NCBI RefSeq assembly: GCF_016862995.1
Contig: NZ_BOOA01000002.1
Location: 181,263 to 245,262, forward strand
From: Acrocarpospora phusangensis
GTDB taxonomy: Bacteria; Actinomycetota; Actinomycetes; Streptosporangiales; Streptosporangiaceae
DNA length: 64,000 bases
Direction of reading: 5' to 3'
The position numbers were made by a program, and so were the translations under genes. This document shows positions 1 through 9,712 of the stretch, piece after piece (within the stretch, counting starts at the first letter, position 1; every line of letters begins with the position of its first letter). The notes under the pieces were generated by a model. The model searched no databases and was not told where the DNA came from. It saw only the letters and a program-made list of their open reading frames with translations.

Positions 1-1209
1 GCGCCGCCGATCGCCGCGCAGCTTCTCCGCGGCGGCGGCGTCGTACACCTGCTCCGCGCTGTCCCGGCCGGCGGCCAGCTCGGCCACCCGGGGGTCGGCG
101 ACGGCCGCCACCAGCACCTGGTGGCGCGCCGACAGCTGGGGCAGCACCGGCAGCAGGCCCTCCTCGAGCGCCGCCGCGTTGAGGTCGGTGAGCAGCACCA
201 CCAGGCAGCGCCGCCGGGCCCGGGTGAGCACCGCCGCCACCATGCCCGGCGCGTCCGCCTCCACCAACTCCGCCTCCAGCGGCGCCATCGCGTTCACCAG
301 CGCCGGCAGGGTCTCGGTCCGCGAGGCCCCCGACACCCAGGCCCGGACCGTCCGGTCGTGGGCGAGGAAGTCCACCCGGTCCCCGGCCTTGGCGGCCAGC
401 GCCGCCAGCAGCAGCGCCGCGTCCATGGACCAGTCCAGCCGGGGCCACCCGGCCGGGTCGCCCGAGGTCGGGTCGACGCCGACCCGGCCCGCCGAGGTAC
501 GGCCGGTGTCCAGCACGATCAGCACCCGCCGGTCCCGCTCGGGCCGCCAGGTGCGCACCACCACGTCCTGCCGCCGCGCGGTGGCCCGCCAGTCGATCGA
601 CCGCACGTCGTCGCCGACCACGTACTCCCGCAGCGAGTCGAACTCGGTGCCCTGGCCGCGGACCAGCGCCGGATGCCTGCCGTCCAGTTCGCGCAGCCGG
701 GCCAGCCGGGACGGCAGGTGGCGGCGGCTCAGGAACGGTGGCAGCACCCGGACCGACCACGGCGCCAGGTGGGAGCCCTGCCGGGCGGCGATGCCGAGCG
801 GGCCGAACGCCCGTACGGTGACCGCCACCGCCCGGTGGTCGCCGCGCCGCAGCGGGCTCAGCCGGAACACGAGCCGGCGCCGCTCGCCCGGCGGCACGTC
901 CAGCGGCTGCTCCCGGGGCGTCGCGCGCACGCTCGGCGCCCAGGCGTCCCGCACCCGCCCGCGTACCCGCCGCGACCCCGGGTTCTCCACCAGCAGGGTC
1001 ACCTCGGCGGAGTCGCCGAGGCGCAGCGCGTTCTCGCCCTGGCGCTGGAAGCGCAGCGCGCGCACGCTCCCGGCCAGCGCCAGGTCCACGCCGATCAGTA
1101 CGGCCAGCAGCCCCAGCAGCAGGCCGAAGGCCAGGCCGGGCCGGGGCGCCAGGACCACGGCCACCGCGCCCAGCAGCGCGATGAGCCCGGCTCTGCGGGT
1201 CAGTGCCAC
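1..1209 (-). CDS. DUF58 domain-containing protein (C-terminus outside window)
   Basis: The reading frame starts at a GTG (complement of 1207-1209) and stays open to base 1, so about 403 residues are visible and the C-terminus is missing. The N-terminus has two closely spaced hydrophobic segments (residues about 7-21 and 24-42), followed by a beta-rich domain and a vWA-like C-terminal half typical of DUF58 proteins. These proteins usually sit beside MoxR ATPases, and the next gene upstream is one. By analogy the pair acts in assembly or metal loading of unknown envelope partners. Family assignment rests on architecture and context; the precise function is unknown. Confidence 0.8.
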   Translation of the reverse strand, partial: MALTRRAGLIALLGAVAVVLAPRPGLAFGLLLGLLAVLIGVDLALAGSVRALRFQRQGENALRLGDSAEVTLLVENPGSRRVRGRVRDAWAPSVRATPREQPLDVPPGERRRLVFRLSPLRRGDHRAVAVTVRAFGPLGIAARQGSHLAPWSVRVLPPFLSRRHLPSRLARLRELDGRHPALVRGQGTEFDSLREYVVGDDVRSIDWRATARRQDVVVRTWRPERDRRVLIVLDTGRTSAGRVGVDPTSGDPAGWPRLDWSMDAALLLAALAAKAGDRVDFLAHDRTVRAWVSGASRTETLPALVNAMAPLEAELVEADAPGMVAAVLTRARRRCLVVLLTDLNAAALEEGLLPVLPQLSARHQVLVAAVADPRVAELAAGRDSAEQVYDAAAAEKLRGDRRR

Positions 1210-1216
1210 GCCCGGC

Positions 1217-2170
1217 TCACCTCGGCACGGGTACGGCGGCGAGCACGCCGTCCAGCAGCCCGTCCGGCGTCGCGCCCTCCAGCTCCGCCTCGGGACGCAG
1301 CTGGATCCGGTGCCGGAGCGCCGGCCTGGCGAGGGCCTTCACGTCGTCCGGCGTCACGTACGTGCGGCCGGACAGCCAGCCCCAGGCCCGCGCGGCGGCC
1401 AGCAGCGCGGTCGCGCCACGCGGCGAGACCCCCAGCTGGAGCGAGGGCGACTGCCGGGTGGCCCGCGCGATGTCCACGATGTAGCCGAGCACCTCGGGGG
1501 AGACGTGCACCTGGCTCACCGCCTCCCGCCCGGCGGCCAGGTCGGCGGCCGAGGCCACCGGCTTGATCTCGGTCAGGTCGCGCGGGTCGAAGCCGCGGGC
1601 GTGCCGGTCCAGGACCGCGATCTCCTGGTCCCGGGGCGGCAGCGGCACGGTCAGCTTGAGCAGGAACCGGTCCAGCTGGGCCTCGGGCAGCTGGTAGGTG
1701 CCCTCGTACTCGATCGGGTTCTGGGTGGCGGCCACGATGAACGGGTCGGGGAGCGCGCGGGCCGAGCCCTCCACGCTCACCTGCCGCTCCTCCATGGCCT
1801 CCAGCAGCGCGGCCTGCGTCTTCGGCGGCGTCCTGTTGATCTCGTCGGCGAGCAGCAGGTTGGTGAAGACCGGGCCCTCGTGGAACTCGAACGCGGCCGT
1901 CTTGGCGTCGTACACCAGCGATCCGGTGATGTCGCCCGGCATCAGGTCCGGAGTGAACTGCACGCGCTTGAAGTCCAGCGAGAGGGCCGTGGACAGCGTC
2001 CGTACCAGGAGGGTCTTGGCCACGCCCGGCACGCCCTCCAGGAGCACGTGGCCCCGGCAGAGCAGCGCGATCACCAGGCCGGTGACGACGGCGTCCTGGC
2101 CGACCACCGCCTTGGCGACCTCCGCGCGGAGCGCGGCCAGCGCCTCCCGGGAGGCGTCGGGTGTCGTCAC
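1217..2170 (-). CDS. MoxR family AAA+ ATPase
   Basis: A 317-residue AAA+ ATPase of normal MoxR length. The GTG start at 2170 overlaps the stop of the upstream DUF4350 gene (GTGA), the usual sign of translational coupling. The Walker A segment GVPGVAKT lies near residue 45, Walker B reads LLADEINR, and the sensor 1 region contains ATQNP. MoxR ATPases are thought to act as chaperones with vWA/DUF58 proteins, and the DUF58 gene follows 7 bases downstream. A longer frame reaches back to 2863 but its N-terminal part is an out-of-frame copy of the DUF4350 gene and is not coding. Substrate is unknown. Confidence 0.93.
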   Translation of the reverse strand: MTTPDASREALAALRAEVAKAVVGQDAVVTGLVIALLCRGHVLLEGVPGVAKTLLVRTLSTALSLDFKRVQFTPDLMPGDITGSLVYDAKTAAFEFHEGPVFTNLLLADEINRTPPKTQAALLEAMEERQVSVEGSARALPDPFIVAATQNPIEYEGTYQLPEAQLDRFLLKLTVPLPPRDQEIAVLDRHARGFDPRDLTEIKPVASAADLAAGREAVSQVHVSPEVLGYIVDIARATRQSPSLQLGVSPRGATALLAAARAWGWLSGRTYVTPDDVKALARPALRHRIQLRPEAELEGATPDGLLDGVLAAVPVPR

Positions 2171-3291
2171 GAGTCTCTTACCTGCCTTTCGATGAGGTCG
2201 AGTCGCCGGGCCAGCGCGACCAGCCGCGCGTCGTCCTCCGGCGCTGGGCCGTACAGGGTGGACCGGATCTGTCCGGCATCCTGCCCGACCCGTACGGCTA
2301 TCGCCGCCACGATCGCGTCCGGCTCCGCGGCCGGGGAGAGCCCCAGCCGGGGCACGACGCGGTCGAGGCAGGCGGCGCGCAGCGCGTGCGCGGCCCGGTC
2401 GCGGGCGCGGCGCGCCCGATAGAGGCGGCCGCGGCCTTCCGCGGTCTCGGCGGCGCGCACGACGACCGGGAGTTTCTCGGCCACCACCGGGCCGAGCCTG
2501 CGGCCCTGCGCGACGGCGAGCAGCCCGACGGCCACGATCAGGCTCCAGATGAGCCAGTCGACCTGTTCTGGCAGCAGTTCTTCCAGGGTCGAGGGGGGTT
2601 CGTCGCCGAGCGGGATCCTGGGGGCGAACCAGGTCACCCGGGGTTTGGCGCCCACCAGGTTCATGGCCAGGGCGGCGTTGCCGTCCTCGGCCAGTTTGCC
2701 GTTGGTCATGAAGTCGCCGGAGCCGACGATCGTGGTGGTCCGGCCGCCGGGCCGGTACCGGATCAGGGCGCCGCCGTAGCAGCGCGCGTCCGGGCCGGTC
2801 AGCTGGTAGAAGGAGCCGCCCATCCTGGCCGTGCCCGCCTGCACGGCCTCGCGCAGGCCGCACTCGGGCGCGCGGCTGCGCACGGGTTCGTACGAGCCCA
2901 TGCTCGCGCCGGGGGCCAGTTCGGGGAGCATCGCGTCGAGCGGCTCGATCAGCAGCAGGTCGCCGGGCAGGTCGTCGATGCGGTCCAGCACGTCGCCGTC
3001 GATCAGGTACTCGGGCCGGGCCAGCACCACCAGCGAGTCGGGCGTGGCGATCTCCCGCGCCTCCTCCAGTGTGCGCACCTGCTCGACCCGTACGCCCTGG
3101 TCGGCCAGGAGCTCGACCAGCGCGTGCGTGCCGCCCAGGCCGGTGCCCTCGGCGTCCAGGTAGCCGCCGGGCCGCGGCGCGGTCAGGCCGACCATCAGCA
3201 CGGCGGCCAGGGTGATGAGCAGCAGCGCGCCGACCGTGCCGCGCCAGGTGCGCCAGCGGTCGCGGATCCGCGGGGTGGTGGGGACGCTCAT
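2167..3291 (-). CDS. DUF4350 domain-containing membrane protein
   Basis: A 374-residue protein starting at ATG 3291, which overlaps the stop of the upstream gene by four bases (ATGA). One membrane helix lies near residues 17-33 and a second (WLIWSLIVAVGLLAVAQ) near residue 255. Between them is an extracytoplasmic alpha/beta domain of the DUF4350 type, related to the glutamine-amidotransferase-like fold. The C-terminal cytoplasmic part is helical and Arg/Ala-rich. The gene is one of five in a DUF58/MoxR operon whose order is conserved beside mtrA in actinomycetes. Biochemical function is not established. Confidence 0.85.
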   Translation of the reverse strand: MSVPTTPRIRDRWRTWRGTVGALLLITLAAVLMVGLTAPRPGGYLDAEGTGLGGTHALVELLADQGVRVEQVRTLEEAREIATPDSLVVLARPEYLIDGDVLDRIDDLPGDLLLIEPLDAMLPELAPGASMGSYEPVRSRAPECGLREAVQAGTARMGGSFYQLTGPDARCYGGALIRYRPGGRTTTIVGSGDFMTNGKLAEDGNAALAMNLVGAKPRVTWFAPRIPLGDEPPSTLEELLPEQVDWLIWSLIVAVGLLAVAQGRRLGPVVAEKLPVVVRAAETAEGRGRLYRARRARDRAAHALRAACLDRVVPRLGLSPAAEPDAIVAAIAVRVGQDAGQIRSTLYGPAPEDDARLVALARRLDLIERQVRDS

Positions 3292-3935
3292 CGGGCCGCC
3301 AGGGCCGGGCGGGCCACCCGGAGGCGCTCGTCCAGCGAGGTCAGCATGGAGTACCAGGCGGGGTCGCCGGGCGCCTCGCCGTAGGTGACGTCGTCGAAGT
3401 ACCGCGCGGCGGCGGTCAGCTCCGTCCCGAACGCGGGCATGGCGCGCCCGGCCTCGGCGGCGAACTCCGCGGCCGTACGGCCCGGCTGGGGGTCCACGAT
3501 GGCGCGTTCCTCCAGGTCGCGGGCGATGGCGCGGAGGCGCTCCCGGACGGCGTCGGCCCACTCGTGGCGCAGCGCGTGGTGCTCGGCGGCGGCCCGGTGC
3601 TCGGCGGCCGACATCGTCCGCTCGTCGTACAGCTCGGCCGTGGGGGCGGACGAGCGGGTGGCCCTGGCCGCGGCGCGCAGCAGCAGCACGGCCAGGCCGG
3701 CCACGATCAGGCCGAGCACGAACAGCGCGGCCGCGCCGCCGGGGAACTCCCCGGCGGCCCGGAACAGGTCGTCGATCCACTCCGTCACGTACTGGAACAG
3801 CCGGTCCGTCCACGACTCCTTCGGGTAGACCGGGTGCGCCAGCTCGCGGAGCGCCGCCTCCCTGGCGGCTTCGCGGCCGATGTCGACCGGGACGTCGGTC
3901 CCAGCGATCGTCGGGGCGATCGTCCAGGCGATCAC
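3288..3935 (-). CDS. DUF4129 domain-containing membrane protein
   Basis: A 215-residue protein with a GTG start that overlaps the preceding gene's stop (GTGA). The N-terminal about 70 residues precede one membrane helix (AAALFVLGLIVAGLAVLLL). The cytoplasmic C-terminal part carries the DUF4129 signature, with helices around HALRHEWADAVRERLRAIAR and a terminal segment FDDVTYGEAPGD. DUF4129 proteins accompany MoxR/DUF58 operons and sometimes end transglutaminase-like proteins. No catalytic residues are apparent, so a structural or scaffolding role is the most that can be inferred. Confidence 0.85.
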   Translation of the reverse strand: MIAWTIAPTIAGTDVPVDIGREAAREAALRELAHPVYPKESWTDRLFQYVTEWIDDLFRAAGEFPGGAAALFVLGLIVAGLAVLLLRAAARATRSSAPTAELYDERTMSAAEHRAAAEHHALRHEWADAVRERLRAIARDLEERAIVDPQPGRTAAEFAAEAGRAMPAFGTELTAAARYFDDVTYGEAPGDPAWYSMLTSLDERLRVARPALAAR

Positions 3936-5152
3936 TGCGGCCAGTACCCCGGGGGACGCTGGCCGGAGCCGTACGACGGGTGCCAGAGGTCCTGCGGGCC
4001 CGTGGGCATGCCGCCGCGCTGCCGTTCCAGCGCCTCGGTCTGCAGGACCAGGTCGAACGCCTCGGCCCGCATCCGGCGGTCGGCGTAGAGCAGCGCGTTG
4101 ACGGCGGCGGAGAACGGGCTGGCGATCACACCGCCGATGATGGCCCCGATGGTGGACAGGGCCATCGACGTGTACAGGCCGTCGCTCACCTCGACGAGGC
4201 TCTGCGCGTCGCCGCCGGTGAACATCCCGGCGATCTGGAAGGGCGCGCCGACCGCGGCCGACACGAGGCCGACGATGATCGAGGTCAGCAGCAGGATGCC
4301 GAACACCCGCCAGAAGTCCCCGCGTACGAGCCGGAAGGAGCGGCCGATGGCGGCGGCCACCCCGATGCGCTCCAGCACCACGGCGGCCCCGGCCAGGGCC
4401 ATCTTCGTGTAGAGGAACACCGCCGCGATCACGCCGAGCACGAGGAACAGGAAGACGAGCAGCACCGCCACGCCGACGTCGACCAGCGGCGCCACCAGCA
4501 CGCCGACGAACAGCAGCGGAACCAGGAAGATGCCGAACACCATCACGGTCTGCACCAGGCCGAGCCCCAGCAGCGGGAGCACCCGCCCGGCGGTCTGCCG
4601 CCAGGCCTCGCCGATGCCGATGGACTCGCCGAAGACCGACCGCCCGACCACGCTGGTGAGCATGCCGGTCAGCACCACCATGGCGATCACCGACACGATG
4701 GCGCCGAGGATGGTCCCGCCGAGGAAGGTGGCGATGGGCCCCAGGATCTGCTCCGGGTTGTCGGCCAGCGCCGCCTCGTCCATGTTGAGCACGTCGAACA
4801 TGGACCCGGCGGTGGCCAGCTGGATGCCGAACGCGGCCAGCTGGCTGACGGTCACCACGATGGCGGCGAGCCCGAGCGTCGCCTTGGGGTTGGCCCGCAC
4901 CGAGGCGATCGCGCCGTTGAACATGTCACCCATGGTCAGCGGCCGGAGCGGGATGATCCCGGGCTTGAGCGCCGGCGGCGCGCCGTAGGGTCCATAAGGG
5001 TTGTGCGGCATGGCCGGATATCCCCCGTACCCCGGTGGCGGCGGAGGCTGCTGACCGGGCGCCGCCCAGGAACCCGGGCCGGGCTGACCGTACGCGGGGG
5101 GCTGCTGAGGCGCCCAGCCGGGCGGCGGGTTCTCAGGGGGACCGTCTGTCAT
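3932..5152 (-). CDS. Proline-rich-N-terminus multi-pass membrane protein (glycerophosphoryl diester phosphodiesterase membrane-domain type)
   Basis: A 406-residue protein starting at ATG 5152; a further 42 in-frame upstream codons look non-coding. Residues 1-65 are rich in Pro, Gly and Gln with PPPPPG-type runs, a disordered cytoplasmic tail. About six to seven hydrophobic helices follow, arranged like the membrane domain found at the N-terminus of some GlpQ-like proteins, but no phosphodiesterase domain is present. It is the first gene of the operon running to DUF58 and lies divergent from mtrA. Transport or scaffolding are possible roles; nothing in the sequence decides between them. Confidence 0.8.
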   Translation of the reverse strand: MTDGPPENPPPGWAPQQPPAYGQPGPGSWAAPGQQPPPPPGYGGYPAMPHNPYGPYGAPPALKPGIIPLRPLTMGDMFNGAIASVRANPKATLGLAAIVVTVSQLAAFGIQLATAGSMFDVLNMDEAALADNPEQILGPIATFLGGTILGAIVSVIAMVVLTGMLTSVVGRSVFGESIGIGEAWRQTAGRVLPLLGLGLVQTVMVFGIFLVPLLFVGVLVAPLVDVGVAVLLVFLFLVLGVIAAVFLYTKMALAGAAVVLERIGVAAAIGRSFRLVRGDFWRVFGILLLTSIIVGLVSAAVGAPFQIAGMFTGGDAQSLVEVSDGLYTSMALSTIGAIIGGVIASPFSAAVNALLYADRRMRAEAFDLVLQTEALERQRGGMPTGPQDLWHPSYGSGQRPPGYWPQ

Positions 5153-5447
5153 GTCCCAATCCTGGCATGATGTACGGCTACCCGGGGTCCTCCGTGTGGG
5201 GAAACCGTGAACCCGGGATGGCAGAAACGCGTTGTCAAAGCGCAGACTTGGAACGTGACCACACCATGGAGTTCCCACGAAGTAGGCCTTATCCGGTCAG
5301 ATCATCGCGCGTTCCACCACAAGCCCCTAAACTCCATCCTTTGTCATGGTCGTGTATCACCCATGTGGTGGTCGCGGGTAACCTTCCCATAAACCCGGTA
5401 AATCCACCCCATACCTCCCAAACTGCGCTAAGAACGAATGAGGGGCC
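5153..5447. other. Divergent promoter region between the DUF58-operon and mtrA
   Basis: This 295-base gap separates two divergently transcribed operons and must hold both promoters. It is locally AT-richer than its flanks (about 5385-5435). Two GTAA tetranucleotides lie exactly 20 bases apart (5378 and 5398). I cannot place confident -35/-10 pairs. A shine-dalgarno-like GAGGGG precedes the mtrA ATG. Confidence 0.4.
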
Positions 5448-6125
5448 ATGAAAGGACGCGTGCTGGTCGTCGACGACGACGCCGCTCTCGCCGAGATGCT
5501 CGGCATCGTGTTGCGCGGAGAAGGGTTTGAGCCGTCGTTCGTGTCCGACGGCGACAAGGCGCTGGACGCGTTCCGCGACACCCGCCCGGATCTGGTCCTG
5601 CTCGACCTCATGCTGCCCGGCGCCGACGGCATCGACGTCTGCCGCCGGATCAGGGCCGAGTCCGGCGTGCCGATCGTCATGCTCACCGCCAAGAGCGACA
5701 CCATCGACGTGGTGCTCGGACTCGAGTCGGGCGCCGACGACTACATCGTCAAGCCGTTCAAGCCCAAGGAGCTGGTGGCGCGGGTGCGGGCGCGGCTGCG
5801 CCGTACCGACGAGCCGACGCCGGAGATCCTGCAGATCGGCGACATCACCATCGACGTGGCCGGGCACTCGGTGAAGCGGCTCGACGAGACCATAAACCTC
5901 ACGCCGCTGGAGTTCGACCTGCTGGTCGCGCTGGCCCGCAAGCCGCGGCAGGTGTTCACCCGGGAGGTCCTGCTGGAGCAGGTCTGGGGTTACCGCCACG
6001 CGGCCGACACCCGGCTGGTCAACGTCCACGTGCAGCGGCTGCGGGCGAAGATAGAGAAGGACCCGGAGCACCCGGAGATCGTGGTGACCGTGCGGGGGGT
6101 CGGGTACAAGGCCGGCCCCGCCTAG
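5448..6125 (+). CDS. mtrA: Response regulator MtrA
   Basis: A 225-residue OmpR/PhoB-type regulator, the usual length. The receiver domain carries the acidic pocket VDDD (residues 8-11), phospho-acceptor Asp53 in LLDLMLPG and the conserved Lys in IVKPFKPKE. The C-terminal winged helix contains LTPLEFDLLVALARKP and VWGYRHAADTRLVNVHVQRLR, the latter very close to known MtrA recognition helices. In actinobacteria MtrA links cell-cycle, osmotic and developmental control and is activated by MtrB, encoded 13 bases downstream; lpqB follows. The three-gene order is diagnostic. Confidence 0.97.
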   Translation: MKGRVLVVDDDAALAEMLGIVLRGEGFEPSFVSDGDKALDAFRDTRPDLVLLDLMLPGADGIDVCRRIRAESGVPIVMLTAKSDTIDVVLGLESGADDYIVKPFKPKELVARVRARLRRTDEPTPEILQIGDITIDVAGHSVKRLDETINLTPLEFDLLVALARKPRQVFTREVLLEQVWGYRHAADTRLVNVHVQRLRAKIEKDPEHPEIVVTVRGVGYKAGPA

Positions 6126-6138
6126 CCGTACCAGCGGG

Positions 6139-7908
6139 ATGGCTCGCCTCTCGGCGCCGGCGACAGGGCGGAACCCATCGGGTTCCGCCCCGAAGGCGCG
6201 CGGCAAACGGCCCCGGCGCACGCTCCGGCAGATCGCGCGCGGCGTGCGGCGGCGGGCCCGCCGGCTGGCCGGGCGGCTGCGCGGCGCCTACCGGCGCTCG
6301 CTGCAACTGCGGGTGGTCACCAGCACGCTGGTGATCTCGATGGTCGTGGTGGCCGTGCTGGGCGTGTTCCTGTTCCAGTCGATCACCGACGCGATGATCG
6401 CCGGGCGGACCCGGGCCGCGACCGCCGAGGCGAAGGCCAACGTGTCCAGCGTCGCCGGATATTTCACCGTCTCCCAGAACGAGGTGCCGGCCAAGGGCGG
6501 CGACCCCGCCGCCGCCGTCGGCACCCCCGTCGAACTGGCCGCCCGCGACCTGGCCGAGCGCGCCGGCTCCCGCTACGACGTGGTCATCCTGAACAAGGAC
6601 GCGGTCGGGCAGGACCGCGCCACCGGCAGCATCGACGCCGCCAGCGTGCCGGAACGCCTGCGCCGCGACCTGATGAAGAGCGGCTCCACCACGCTCTCCT
6701 GGCGGCAGCCCGCCACCCTGCGCTACCTGGACAACGCCAAACCCAACCAGATCGGCTTCGTGGTCGGCTCGCTGGTGTTCAGCCCCGACGGCACGTACGA
6801 GATCTACCACCTGTTCCCGCTCCAGGAAGAGGAGGAGACCCTCTCCTCGGTGCTCCAGCTGCTGGTCATCGTGGGCGCCGGCCTCGTCCTGCTGCTGGCC
6901 GCGATCGCCTCCCTGGTCACCCGCCAGGTCGTCACCCCCGTACGGCTGGCCCGCCAGGCCGCCGAACGCCTGGCCTCCGGCCGCCTGGAGGAGCGCCTCA
7001 AGGTCCGCGGCGAGGACGACCTGGCCCGGCTGGCCACCTCCTTCAACGAGATGGCCGGCACCCTCGCCCTCAAGATCCACCAGCTGGAGGAGCTCTCCCA
7101 GGTCCAGCGCCAGTTCGTGTCCGACGTCTCGCACGAGCTGCGCACCCCGCTGACCACCGTGCGGATGGCCGCCGACCTGCTCTACGAGGCCCGCGAGGAC
7201 TTCGACCCGATGGCGGCCCGCTCGGCCGAGCTGATGCAGGCCCAGCTCGAACGCTTCGAGTCCATGCTGGCCGACCTGCTGGAGATCAGCCGGTACGACG
7301 CGGGCGCGGCCACCCTCGACCTGGAGCCGGTGGACATGCGCGACGTGGTGCTGCGCGCGGTCGGCGACTCCGAGGCGCTGGCCGAGCGGCACGCCACCCG
7401 GTTCGAGCTGCGGCTGCCCAACGAGCCGTGCATGGCCGAGTGCGACAGCCGCCGGGTCGAGCGCATCCTGCGCAACCTGCTGTTCAACGCGATCGAGCAC
7501 GGCGAGGGCAAGGACATCGTGGTCGCCCTCGGCGCCGACCGGGACGCGGTGGCGGTGGCCGTACGCGACCACGGGGTGGGGCTGCGGCAGGGTGAGGAGA
7601 ACATGGTCTTCGACCGGTTCTGGCGGGCCGACCCGTCCCGGGCCAGGACCATCGGCGGCACCGGGCTCGGGCTGGCCATCTCGCGGGAGGACGCGATCCT
7701 GCACGGCGGATGGCTCCAGGCGTGGGGCTCGCCGGGGGAGGGCACCCAGTTCCGGCTGTCGCTGCCCCGGCTCGCCGGCGCCGAGCTGAAGGGCTCGCCG
7801 CTGCCGCTGGTGCCCCCCGAGGTGGAGATGCGCCGGAGCTGGCGCGGGCAGGCCACGCCCGTGCTGTCGGCCGCGGCGGGCGAGTCTGGGGTTTTCGATG
7901 TGGACTAG
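6139..7908 (+). CDS. mtrB: Sensor histidine kinase MtrB
   Basis: A 589-residue membrane kinase. A basic cytoplasmic N-terminus leads to a first membrane helix near residues 57-80, an extracytoplasmic sensor loop of about 150 residues, a second helix near 235-255, a HAMP domain, and the kinase core. The H box reads SDVSHELRTPLT, the N box NLLFNAIEHG, and the G boxes DHGVGL and GTGLGLAIS. MtrB phosphorylates MtrA and its extracytoplasmic domain is known to interact with LpqB. The stop codon lies inside lpqB (11-base overlap), indicating coupled translation. The kinase appears intact. Confidence 0.96.
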   Translation: MARLSAPATGRNPSGSAPKARGKRPRRTLRQIARGVRRRARRLAGRLRGAYRRSLQLRVVTSTLVISMVVVAVLGVFLFQSITDAMIAGRTRAATAEAKANVSSVAGYFTVSQNEVPAKGGDPAAAVGTPVELAARDLAERAGSRYDVVILNKDAVGQDRATGSIDAASVPERLRRDLMKSGSTTLSWRQPATLRYLDNAKPNQIGFVVGSLVFSPDGTYEIYHLFPLQEEEETLSSVLQLLVIVGAGLVLLLAAIASLVTRQVVTPVRLARQAAERLASGRLEERLKVRGEDDLARLATSFNEMAGTLALKIHQLEELSQVQRQFVSDVSHELRTPLTTVRMAADLLYEAREDFDPMAARSAELMQAQLERFESMLADLLEISRYDAGAATLDLEPVDMRDVVLRAVGDSEALAERHATRFELRLPNEPCMAECDSRRVERILRNLLFNAIEHGEGKDIVVALGADRDAVAVAVRDHGVGLRQGEENMVFDRFWRADPSRARTIGGTGLGLAISREDAILHGGWLQAWGSPGEGTQFRLSLPRLAGAELKGSPLPLVPPEVEMRRSWRGQATPVLSAAAGESGVFDVD

Positions 7909-9655
7909 ACGCTATCTGGCCGGCCTGGTCGCGCTGGGCGCGGTGTCGGCGTGCACGATCGTCCCCTCCAGCGGCAATCCCACCACGGTGGACAAGGAGG
8001 ACGGCGGCAGCGACCCGCTGAGCCAGCCGTACGTGCGGATCATCGCCAGCGAGCCGCGGCAGAACGCCACGCCCGTGGAGATCATCCAGGGCTTCCAGGC
8101 GGCCACGGCCGGGTTCGACGACACCAGCCGCATGATCGCCAAGATGTACCTTACCCCGGAGGCGCGGGCGAAGTGGCACCCTTCCGGGTCGAAAGCCACC
8201 GTCTGCGACTGCAAGTTCACCTCGCCCGAGCTGCCCGACCAGGACGCCACCGAGCTGCGGCTGCCCATCAAGGGCAAGACCATCGCCACCATCGATCCCG
8301 AGGGCCGCTACCTGCCCGCGCCGAGCGGGACCGACAACAGCGTGGTGGACGAGATCGCGCTGGTGAAGCTGGACGGGCAGTGGCGCATCTCGGCGGCTCC
8401 CGCCGGGCTGCTGCTGCGGCCTGACGACCTGTCCAGGGCGTACCGGCGGGTCACGCTCTACTACCCCGACATCGAGGGCCAGGGCCTGGTCGCCGACCGG
8501 GTGCGGCTGCCCATCGACCCGGTCCGCGGCTTCCCCGAGTCGCTGATCGAACGGCTGCTGGCCGGGCCGAGCAAGCCGCTGGCCGACGGCGTGCGCAACG
8601 TCTTCCCCAAGGGCACCGACCTGCGCGACATCCGGGTCGAGGACGACGCCGTGGTGATGGACTTCAGCTCCGAACTGGCCCGGCTGGCCGGTTCCCCGGA
8701 CCGGCTGCGCGTCATGAAGGCGCAGCTGGCCTGGACCTTCAGCGCCGTGGCCGCGCTGCCCATCGTGGTCACCGTCAACGGGGAGCCCTTCCCCGGCGGC
8801 GGGCTGCGCTTCCAGCAGCGGGAGTACCAGAACTTCGACCCGGCCGTGCTGTCCCCCCAGGCGGGCGGCTACTTCGTGCACAACGGCACGCTGGTGAAGG
8901 AGCCGCGCCCCAACGAGGAGCCGGTGCCGGTGCCCGGCGCGGCCGGCCAGCCCAACCAGGCCTTCACCGACCCGGCGCTGGCCGAGCTGCCCTACACCCG
9001 GGTCGCCGCGCTCCGCCCGGACCCCGGCATCTGGGTCGCCGACCTGGTCGACGGCAGCCAGTGGCAGCGCTGGATCACCGCCGAGGGCGCGCTCACCCCG
9101 CCCTCCTGGGACCGGTACGGCGAGGTGTGGTCGGTGGAGCGCACCGCCCCGGAGGGGGCGTACGGCTCGCGCGTCTGGCACGCCAGGGAGGGCCGCCCGT
9201 TGCAGGTCAGCGCGCCGGAGCTGGAGAACGCCAACGTGAAGGCGTTCCGGGTGGCCAGGGACGGGGTCAGGGCCGCCGTCATCGCCGACCACGGCGCCGG
9301 GGAGAGCGTGCAGATCGGCGTCATCGTGCGGCTGGCCGACTACCGGGTCGGCGGGCTGGAGGAGCTGATCCCGCCGGAGGAGGGCCGGACCATCGTGGAC
9401 ATCGCCTGGCAGGATGACGGGACGCTCCTGGTCCTGACCGAACAGGGCAAGCAGCAGTCGCTGACGGTGTACTCGATCGCGGACGGCGACGACCCGGAGA
9501 CGCCCAACGTGGACCGGCGGGTGAGCTCCATCTCCGCCGCGCCCGGGCACATCCTGGCCGCGGACGAGGACGGCGCGCTCCGGCGCTGGAACGGCACCAA
9601 GTGGGACACGCCGATCAAGGCGGGCGTGACGTACGTGGTGTATCCGCTGGGCTGA
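7898..9655 (+). CDS. lpqB: Lipoprotein LpqB, accessory to MtrAB
   Basis: A 585-residue secreted lipoprotein. The signal peptide ends in a lipobox GAVSAC with the acylated Cys at about residue 19. A GerMN-type domain occupies roughly residues 180-300 and the C-terminal half is a beta-propeller-like region. The ATG start lies within the last codons of mtrB. In mycobacteria LpqB binds the MtrB sensor domain and modulates MtrA phosphorylation; the same role is inferred here. Length and gene order match the family. Confidence 0.94.
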   Translation: MWTRRYLAGLVALGAVSACTIVPSSGNPTTVDKEDGGSDPLSQPYVRIIASEPRQNATPVEIIQGFQAATAGFDDTSRMIAKMYLTPEARAKWHPSGSKATVCDCKFTSPELPDQDATELRLPIKGKTIATIDPEGRYLPAPSGTDNSVVDEIALVKLDGQWRISAAPAGLLLRPDDLSRAYRRVTLYYPDIEGQGLVADRVRLPIDPVRGFPESLIERLLAGPSKPLADGVRNVFPKGTDLRDIRVEDDAVVMDFSSELARLAGSPDRLRVMKAQLAWTFSAVAALPIVVTVNGEPFPGGGLRFQQREYQNFDPAVLSPQAGGYFVHNGTLVKEPRPNEEPVPVPGAAGQPNQAFTDPALAELPYTRVAALRPDPGIWVADLVDGSQWQRWITAEGALTPPSWDRYGEVWSVERTAPEGAYGSRVWHAREGRPLQVSAPELENANVKAFRVARDGVRAAVIADHGAGESVQIGVIVRLADYRVGGLEELIPPEEGRTIVDIAWQDDGTLLVLTEQGKQQSLTVYSIADGDDPETPNVDRRVSSISAAPGHILAADEDGALRRWNGTKWDTPIKAGVTYVVYPLG

Positions 9656-9712
9656 GAATCCGCCGGTGATCCTGTCGGTGATTCTGTCGGTGCCGGCTGG
9701 CAGGGTGTCGGC

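Noticed and set aside
5378..5401. Two GTAA tetranucleotides 20 bases apart upstream of mtrA, as an MtrA autoregulatory site
   Set aside because: The motif is too short and neither copy extends to the fuller GTAACG-type site I recall; chance cannot be excluded.
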